DNA of 64,000 nt from Hsuehochloa calcarea (Eukaryota; Streptophyta; Magnoliopsida; Poales; Poaceae), in the NCBI GenBank assembly GCA_036346395.1, contig CM070599.1, positions 18,715,232 through 18,779,231 on the forward strand. Reading direction: 5' to 3'. Numbering within the stretch: position 1 is the first letter of the stretch; each line of letters begins with the position of its first letter. A program made the position numbers and the translations under genes. Of the stretch, positions 57,082 to 64,000 are shown piece after piece. The notes under the pieces were generated by a model. It ran no database searches. It had not been told where the DNA came from and was given only the letters and a program-made list of their open reading frames with translations.

Positions 57082-58723
57082 TGAGAGACCATGTGAGAGG
57101 TCCTCCACTCTAAGTGATGAGTATTTGACAAGTGTATTGATTAGATTGAGAGTTGAGTTTTTCGGTTTGGACTGTTTCTGGGCTGAGTCAGGAAAATCGG
57201 AACTACCGCTGTGTATGGAGCGGAAGTTCCGATAATCGGAAGTACCGGCGTTGGAAATAGGAACTTCCGATTTACCTGGGTTTTTGAGTTCGGCTGAAGG
57301 AAATCGGAACTTCCGCACAAGGGGTAGCGGAGTGTCCGATAAATCTGACATTGAGTGTTCTCTGAGATGATAATCGGATTTGAAAAATCTGGAAAGGCGG
57401 ATGTTCCGAAGATCGGAAGTTCCGCAGTGTTAAGCGCGGAACTTCCGATAATCCTGACAAGTGCGGATGTTCCGAAAATCGGAACTTCCGCAAGGTAAAG
57501 TGCGGAACTTCCGATTGTGTCCAGAACTGTGCAGAGAAGGATAATTTGTGATTTTGATCTTGTATGAGTTTGAGTCTTATACAAATGTTGATGCTATGAT
57601 ATTGTGCAATACTATGTGATGTGTTTTTGCTTGTGATGACTGCAGGGCATCGAGATGGAGTCGTGGCGAGACACGTGGACCGGACTAGGCGCAGGAGGCG
57701 TTGAGGTCAGAACGGTCGGGATGTGTCGAAGACGGCGTGAATCTTGAAGCGGTTGCGAGTCGTGCACAAGAAGGAAGACGGAGGCTTCCAGAAGGTGTGC
57801 AAGGGGCGAAACGGTCTTTTCGCAAAGCGGCACAAGTGGAGGCGGTTCCGTTCGGGTGTAGCGGGCTTAATGGGTTGGAGGCCCATTAGCCAAGGGCTAT
57901 AAATAGACATGAACCCCTGGTGCTAGGGTTAGACCTTGAGAGAGGAAATTAGGGTTAGCTCCACCAAAAGGGTGTGTTTTGCTTTTTGAGAGTTTGTTGA
58001 GATGGAGAGTATGAACTGAAACCTATTGTAATCATTCCTCTTTGCTTTACCTCTGTAATTCATGTTTCAATCCAATGAAATCAGAGGGTTTTGATTATTT
58101 GATTTTGCAACTCCTCCTCTCTCTGTTCATGGTTAATATCTAGGGTTTTGGCATATCTTTTGATTCGTCTTATGAAATAGCATGAAACTTGATATCTAGA
58201 GTCGTTTTGATATTGCTATTACATCCTTCTGGCATATCATGAGCTAAGAATCTGAGAATCTCGTTTATTGTTGGTTTTGGTCTTTCTTGCCCCTTCTTCA
58301 AGAAATCCGTTCTTGGCTTGATTATTGAATATCTGTTTGCGATTCTTCTCCATGAGGTCAAGATGTTGTTTAGGATGATGTCCTGTGAAACTTGACCAGA
58401 GAAGAGCATTCAAGATTTAGTTTTTGGATTTTGAAAAGAAACCCGGCGCCTTGTTCTTGGTCGGGACAATGGAACTTCCGATTGTCCATAGCGAATATAT
58501 CGCAGCGGAACTTCGCGACCGATCCGGAACTACGGAGTGCGGAAGTATGCACGGTAAAATCGAACATCCGATTATTGTGAAACAATTGGAACTTATGATT
58601 AATTCTCTGATTTTGTTTTACTCTTCTTGAGAGGGTTTGTAGATCTTGTTTAAATACAGTTAAGGGGAGTTCTTAATTTTAAGGCACCATTCACCCCCCC
58701 TCTGTTGCCATTTCGGTCCTTCA
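57082..58723 (+). repeat. 3' LTR of the SIRE/Maximus-like element
   Basis: This 1642-bp LTR has TATA-like CTATAAATAG at 57897-57906 and the cleaner copy of the palindromic array (57190-57520). It ends TCCTTCA and is followed by the CTTGA duplication. Confidence 0.93.
57190..57520. repeat. GGAACTTCC palindromic array, 3' LTR
   Basis: The array has about ten copies of CGGAACTTCCG or CGGAAGTTCCG type words in alternating orientation, spaced 15-60 bp, upstream of the TATA box. Position and repetition suggest an enhancer-like role, by analogy with the short promoter repeats known in other plant copia LTRs. Confidence 0.8.
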
Positions 58724-58728
58724 CTTGA

Positions 58729-60958
58729 CCTTCTGCTTCATGATTAATGCAAAATCCACATACTTTGTGATCTGATCTGCTTCTAGCTAAGCGATGACTC
58801 ACATGATCAACCACTGTGAACTTCAAATGGTGGCAACCCCAAACTGGCTAACATCTGGTGTTGTAGGGGAACTCAGCACACAACACCTACTTGTTCGACT
58901 TGGTACTATGAGTTTAAGCACAAACTCACTCTTTCAATCTGCCCACTGATTCAGGGTGATACACAATACTTAACTGAATGAACATCCAAGGCTGCATACA
59001 CACTCTGTCACTAACACGAGGTACACTGGGATCGTTGGTCTGACACTGACTCCTTCTGGCATATCATGCACACTGACAATCTCTGTTGATCTGATACTAG
59101 ACCAATTCTGGCGAATACCATTTCTGTCGTATACAACACGTGGCCGATTTGCTCGCTAGATAGCCTCCAAACTAGGTGATATTGACAGGTTTGAAGCGGC
59201 AAATTTCTATCAAATGCTCAACAATCACTTTTCAAGAAATTACATCTCAATTGGGTCCTGGAAAAACCCATACTTGAATTCTCAAAGATAGGAGTACTCT
59301 GTCTAGACTTTGACATACTAGCCGACTTTCTGATGTACCATCCACATGGTAACACATTCTGTGACCCTTTTGCTTCTTATTGGATCACCACAATTCAACT
59401 TTGAGATCCATGTACACCTTGGTACTTTCAGAGGGAATGGAATGCTTTCACTCAAATGTTGGTTTGAACATCAACAACTTAAATTTCTTCTGAGCAAAAT
59501 GCAAACATGCTCATTGATTCGTGGATCACCTGGTTCACCTTAGGCAGGTTCTCATGCTTTACCTTACTTCATGTGAGGACTGATTCCCTTGATAAAACTG
59601 TCATCTTACTGTCTTCTCAACAAAAATTTTCTAGCATCGGTTTAACTTTGGGGTTCAACAAATATACTCTTGCACTAACTCAAGATTCAACTTCTGGCTT
59701 TCACAGGTAACTTTAGCTGACTCTTCACTGATCAACAAGTTCTTCCGGTAACTCTTCCGATTCAAAACATCACCACCCATCTGACCTGGGAGAACGGATT
59801 CCAAACTCATGATTCTTAATCCAACCAAACCATTCTTTGTTGCTCCATGGTAGCAAACTCTGAATTATGGCGAGCATAATTCACTTCTTGAAACTTTAGC
59901 TGTTAGGAAGTGTTGGCGAAACTCCGTAACATACAAATTCTTAGATGTTCTGTGACAAAAGCTATTAAGGTTCTTTCTGGTAGCTGGTAGTACGAACTTT
60001 GGAGTAATGTCGATCATTTACAAATTCTCACTTACTTAGTTCATACAGCGCATCGGGGTGAACTTGTCCTTTTACAACGATGAGGGTCTTGACTATCTTG
60101 AAACAATTGTCTCACTCATCTTGAACTGACACTGTCTTGTTCATGGTCGATCTTAAAGAATATTGCAGTTCTTTCTCATAGCTCAAACATGCTGATTCTG
60201 AGGTTCTGGGGATTTGCTCTTGAATAAACTAAAATTCTCGCACATCCTTGTGCTACAATTTACTTTACAATCAACATTGGTGCTTGCCAAGCTGACAATT
60301 TGATTTAACACTACCTTTATCTGAGAAAGTCATCTGCTCAAGTGTATCATTTTTGCAAACTCATTGGCAACTTTTGCCGTATATCATCCATGATGTAAAT
60401 CCTTCTAGAGTTGGCTGATCCTGGGTACCAAGTAAAAGACAAACTTGACTTCTGATCTGGTTGCAAGCTGTATAGATCACTTGCATAGACAACTGCATAA
60501 TATGATATATTCAATCTAGGCTTTCTTGATAACATCATCTTTCAAACGTCTCTTCTTTGACTGCTTCTTTGGACAAACGGGTCCTACTGTTTTACGACTT
60601 GCTCCGGGTGTTACAAGCTTGACCGAAACGACTTTTGACATTCTGGCATCTGGAGTGAGTGGCTGGTTATTCTGAGGATGCTGGCTGATGTGGTGATCTT
60701 CTTTGCGATAACTCTAACATAAATGTGTCGAACCTTGCGACTTTTCTGACAGGCTACGACAGAACGACTATCCTCCTAGAGGGTTGAAGCTTGGCGCTGC
60801 GGGGCATCCACAGGCATAGTGGCTTTGCTTACCACACTAAACACTCTCTTGGCGATCTGACTTGCTTCTCTTTCGAGGCTAGTTACTAAAGTCAACATTC
60901 TGCTTTTATGATCCTTCAGTTGACATATCTTGCACTGACAATGGTTTGCCTTCTTTTG
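58729..60958 (-). other. Internal non-coding stretch of the gypsy-type element, after gag
   Basis: This occupies the place where pol should be. Frames are short (63-67 codons) and none shows a protease, reverse transcriptase, RNase H or integrase motif. A frame at 60538-60347 is open but unrecognised. Confidence 0.6.
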
Positions 60959-61990
60959 CTAATGCTCTGACTTCGACTTGAAATTTTTTTCATGTTGACA
61001 TTGTATTGCGAAAGTCAACACTAAATACATGTGGCACTGACTAGGACAATGATCATCGCTTTCACATAAGAAACATCTGATCTTACTCATTGGGCACTCT
61101 CCAACGGAATGATTTCCTTCGCAACTAGGACAATTGATATTGTGTTTATCGACACTATAGCCTATTTCTCCACAACGGGTACATGCAAAATATTCTAACT
61201 TATCTGGCTGGCAGCACTTCAACTGACAACGGTTAGCTTGGATGTAGGACATCGAAATAGCAAGTTCCTCTTGATCACTCTTACTTGATGTTGGATACTG
61301 CTGACGAAAAGCTGGGGCAAACTCTGACCAAAGATGGTCTACTTGTCCGGATCGGCGGTGCGAAAGTTTTTCCACCAATCCAATACAACTCCTTCTAATT
61401 GATGAGTAGCATAGAAAACTTTCTCGTTATCATTGCATTGCACAATAATTAACTTCTATTATATGGTGCGAATCCAAGATTCTGCATCCTTGAGCTCGAC
61501 TGATCCTTCAAAGATAGGTGGTCTGGTCATCATGAACATCACAAACTTGAACTGAGGGTATGCCATTGGGATGGTAACGAGTTGTGTATCATTAAAAAAA
61601 AAGTTACTACTATCCGACGGTTGCATCGTCGCTGACATGAGCTGATTATGGGTGACGGGAGACTGGTTCAGGCTCTTATGTGTCACTACTGGCACTGGAG
61701 ATTGCTGCTGGTTGGCGTCTGCTTTGGTACTGAGACTGGTGATGGAACAACGTCTTGCTTGGTTATTCTGATTCAACAAATTTACTAAGTGGCGGTGGTC
61801 TGATTCTGCTTGGTCATCAGGTTATTTATGTCCTGCATTATCGCGTTCATGAGTTGAGTCTGAGCTGCTAAAATTGTGTCATGATTGGATCTGCTACTCC
61901 TAGTATTGACAACTGTCCACTTGGATTGACAAGATCTGAGCTGACACAGACTATTTCAAGACTACTGACAAGGTTGGCTTCACTAGGGTT
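60959..61990 (-). pseudogene. Broken gypsy-type gag with paired zinc knuckles
   Basis: Minus strand. An upstream part near 61870-61780 (Q-T-Q-L-M-N-A-I-M-Q) is separated by stops from the frame 61779-61459. That frame carries the start of the gag core (RPPIFEGSVELKDAESWIRTI). The frame 61378-60959 continues with EFAPAFRQQYP and a Cys-rich region, C-x2-C-x13-C-x2-C followed by C-x6-C-x2-C-x5-C. This differs from the simple C-x2-C-x4-H-x4-C knuckle and resembles the multi-Cys gag tails of some plant gypsy elements. It would package element RNA. Two frame breaks are visible. Confidence 0.75.
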
Positions 61991-62712
61991 CTTCATTTGC
62001 TGGCTGACCAGGCTAATAGATGAGAGGGAAAAGCATAAGGTAAGGGAAGACAATCTACTAAGGGAGCAAGTTTAACCTGAGGAACACCAAGGAACACAGA
62101 AATAGCCGAAAAACTATTAAGAAGCATAAAACTCACAGCCAAACTACACACAGAAAAAGGAAAACAAAAATCTAATCGTCTAGTCGATTAAACTGTAACT
62201 TAACTAGGCTACTTGGCTCAACACATGGGAGGAACCAACACTGATATATCCTATATGGCTGGTCTGAAGAAAACTCGAACTGGTTACGGTCTTCATGCAA
62301 CGTTGACTGCTTGAGATCCTTGCAGGCGAATCTTGGAGAAAGATAGGGGCGACGTACAACTTCTTCTTGGTCTTCAATTCTTGCGACGAACTTGTCTTGA
62401 ACACTTGGAGAGATGTCGATGCATTGTAGTTGGTTGCATGGTCTTCGAACAATTGTTGAAAACAGCTCCTGGGCATCCACCAAGATATTTGGCACCGATA
62501 ATGACAACTATGGAAGTTATGAGGCAAGAAGGTCCAATTTAATACTCAAAATGGTGAGGAAGAATATAGATGAGAAATGAATAGAGTGGAAGAGAATAGA
62601 ATCTAGACAAGATGAGAATAGCACATCATGAGATTTTCCATTTGTAAAATAAGTTTTGAACTTTTCCTTAAACACTGCCATTCTAACTAAGGTCACGACC
62701 TACAGTCGATAT
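61991..62712 (-). other. 5' leader of the gypsy-type element
   Basis: This untranslated stretch lies between the primer site and gag. Open frames at 62527-62172 have no motif. It carries no second LTR or insertion. Confidence 0.55.
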
Positions 62713-62713
62713 G

Positions 62714-62725
62714 GCTCTGATACCA
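62714..62725 (-). other. Primer binding site (initiator tRNA-Met) of the gypsy-type element
   Basis: On the minus strand, TGGTATCAGAGC lies four bases after the 5' LTR end (62730). It fixes the orientation of the element. Confidence 0.92.
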
Positions 62726-62729
62726 CCTC

Positions 62730-64000
62730 TGTCGGGACCCAAATATGCAAATCTGGACCCTCTGTGTATACTGCACTAGTCCGAGATCACGCTAGTGCAC
62801 ACAAAGGGCAACATCGATGAAATATCAATTCCATATACAAAGATGACTAATAAATAGACAAATAACAATAATTATCAGAGTAAAGACCTTAAGGTCAAAG
62901 CTTGCAATTAATGTCTCAGAAGACAAATAGCTCAATAAAGCTGCAGCGGAACGTAACGGAATAACTTCAGTGAAGCCCATCCATATGCCCACAGGCAATC
63001 GACTGGGGTAGCGTGACCTAGTTCTCCACGATCCTTGAGGTAGACCTTGTGGGTGACGATTCTTCCATACATTGATTGTTTATAACAAGTATGAGTACAC
63101 ACCGTACTCGCAAGTCATACCACATAATGTAATTTATAGATGATGGCTTATTCCAAAGGAATGGCTTCTGTGGTTATTTTGCAGAAATGCAACATTTGCA
63201 ATTGAATACAAATAATAGATTGAAAGCATAATTCAAAACAAATAGGCAATAATAAGTTAACAATTGATTTCACAAAGGACACACAGTCTAATCAAGTTAT
63301 TCACACAGCTGCACAAGTTATCTCATACAGCTGACCCTTTTCCAATTGTTTTATGAAAATCTACCCCTCGTGTGAAATTCCCGAGCATGTCCATATCCGA
63401 TGACGCGGCTATTTGAATAGATTGATTAAACACTCTGCAGAGGCTGTACACTTTACCCACACGATACAATCAGTGGGGCCAGCACTGACCATAACAAAAC
63501 CTTTCAGAGACTTCATCTCAAACAATGACACTCCCGATGTGCTTTCCTGCCGTCCAATTTGTACACATAGCCCTTGGAGCGACACACACCGTTGGGCGAG
63601 GATGCGTGAACTGTCCCGCGATGTGACATATCACACCTCCACCCATCACACGGTTTAAATACAACTTTGAGTTGTCAATGTCAAGACTCCATAACTTACT
63701 AAGTCGGGCCCACCATACTAGGCATGTGGTCGCATGCAGAAAGCCGAGTTCAATGGCGCACAAAGTTAAGTCCTTAATTGACTAAGGCAAGACTTCCAAT
63801 TTTAACCCAAATCACAAAGTTTATAGCACACGGCTCCACCGTTCACACAGATCCACCACTTGCCTCGGTCTAAATCTTTTCCCACCACGTTGATTAAGTG
63901 CAACACATGCCATCAACGAGTAACAAGACACAACACACACGGTTTCATCACGGTTTCATAATCACTTAGTCAAGTTTATAATTGCGACTCAGATGAAATG
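62730..64000 (-). repeat. 5' LTR of the gypsy-type element (first 1.27 kb seen)
   Basis: It matches 43496 onward closely and continues off the right edge. TGTCGGGACCC at 62730 is the LTR end next to the primer site. Confidence 0.9.
63389..63442 (-). promoter_or_regulatory. Triple-palindrome LTR module, copy 7
   Basis: GTCCATATCCGATGAC, CTATTTGAATAG and perfect CTCTGCAGAG (63433-63442). Confidence 0.6.

Larger units (their letters stand above)
47726..58723 (+). mobile_element. Complete SIRE/Maximus-like copia retrotransposon (11.0 kb)
   Basis: It is bounded by exact 5-bp duplications CTTGA (47721-47725 and 58724-58728). LTRs are 1602 and 1642 bp, opening TGAGAGACC and ending TCCTTCA. A primer site, gag with coiled coil and zinc knuckles, protease, integrase, reverse transcriptase, RNase H, a 1.5 kb 3' non-coding region and a polypurine tract follow in copia order. 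Size, long LTRs, extended gag and the long 3' region fit the SIRE/Maximus clade. Frames are broken in many places, frequently at CAG/CTG/CCG sites, so intactness is hard to judge. Confidence 0.93.
43496..64000 (-). mobile_element. Minus-strand non-autonomous gypsy-type element, extends past the window
   Basis: On the minus strand the order is 5' LTR (from beyond 64000 to 62730), primer site, leader, gag (to 60959), a non-coding stretch, polypurine tract (47220-47205) and 3' LTR (47204-43496). The inner region is about 4.5 kb once the nested copia element (47726-58723) is removed. No protease, reverse transcriptase, RNase H or integrase motif is visible in it. Long LTRs, an initiator tRNA-Met primer site and a zinc-knuckle gag suggest a derivative of a Tekay/Del-like element that depends on a partner for pol. 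Confidence 0.8.

Noticed and set aside
57190..57520. CRISPR-like array of repeated palindromes
   Set aside because: Spacing is irregular, units alternate in orientation, and both LTRs of a retrotransposon carry it.
58729..60958. Decayed pol of the minus-strand gypsy-type element
   Set aside because: I looked for protease, reverse transcriptase, RNase H and integrase motifs on the minus strand and saw none, though a profile search could still find remote traces.
1..64000. Endogenous pararetrovirus or other viral insertion
   Set aside because: All reverse transcriptase regions are bounded by LTRs and have copia order; no movement or coat protein motif was seen.

Overview
The window is plant nuclear DNA, almost certainly from a grass and probably rice-like. 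The evidence is a dense mosaic of nested LTR retrotransposons: Ty3/gypsy elements with very long LTRs, Ty1/copia elements with initiator-tRNA(Met) primer sites, and copia LTRs opening TGTTGGAAATATGCC as in the grass Angela/Houba group. I find no intact host gene, rRNA or CRISPR array. The only host-derived coding sequence I recognise is a broken exon-like piece of the PP2A scaffold subunit near 31.1 kb.

Layout, left to right. Positions 1-13914 are one minus-strand gypsy LTR. A plus-strand gypsy solo LTR (2776-13440, duplication GGCCG) sits inside it, and a complete 5.1 kb copia element (3775-8871, duplication CCATT) sits inside that. Next come a minus-strand Angela-type solo LTR (13943-15587), old LTR debris (15588-20764), a third minus-strand gypsy LTR (20765 to about 23380) and a gag-bearing plus-strand gypsy fragment (about 23740-26890). 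From 26.9 to 32.2 kb there is GC-rich debris, LTR pieces, the PP2A fragment and one copy of an unrecognised repeat. A plus-strand gypsy solo LTR (32182-38266) has split the second copy of that repeat and itself carries a nested copia-type solo LTR (34165-35922). A truncated minus-strand Angela-type element (38393-42253) and a plus-strand gypsy gag fragment (42255-43495) follow. From 43496 to beyond the right edge runs a minus-strand gypsy-type element with 3.7 kb LTRs and a gag but no visible pol. It was split by an 11.0 kb SIRE/Maximus-like copia element (47726-58723, duplication CTTGA).

Two observations stand out. First, near-identical repeat copies differ mostly at CAG/CTG/CCG (CHG) sites, often by small indels. 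This looks more like a methylation-linked base-calling problem than ordinary mutation, so many frameshifts in the transposon ORFs may not be real. Second, seven LTR copies in both orientations share a compact module of three successive palindromes. Several unrelated LTR families here also carry arrays of short palindromic repeats. All family names rest on motifs read by eye; no searches were run.
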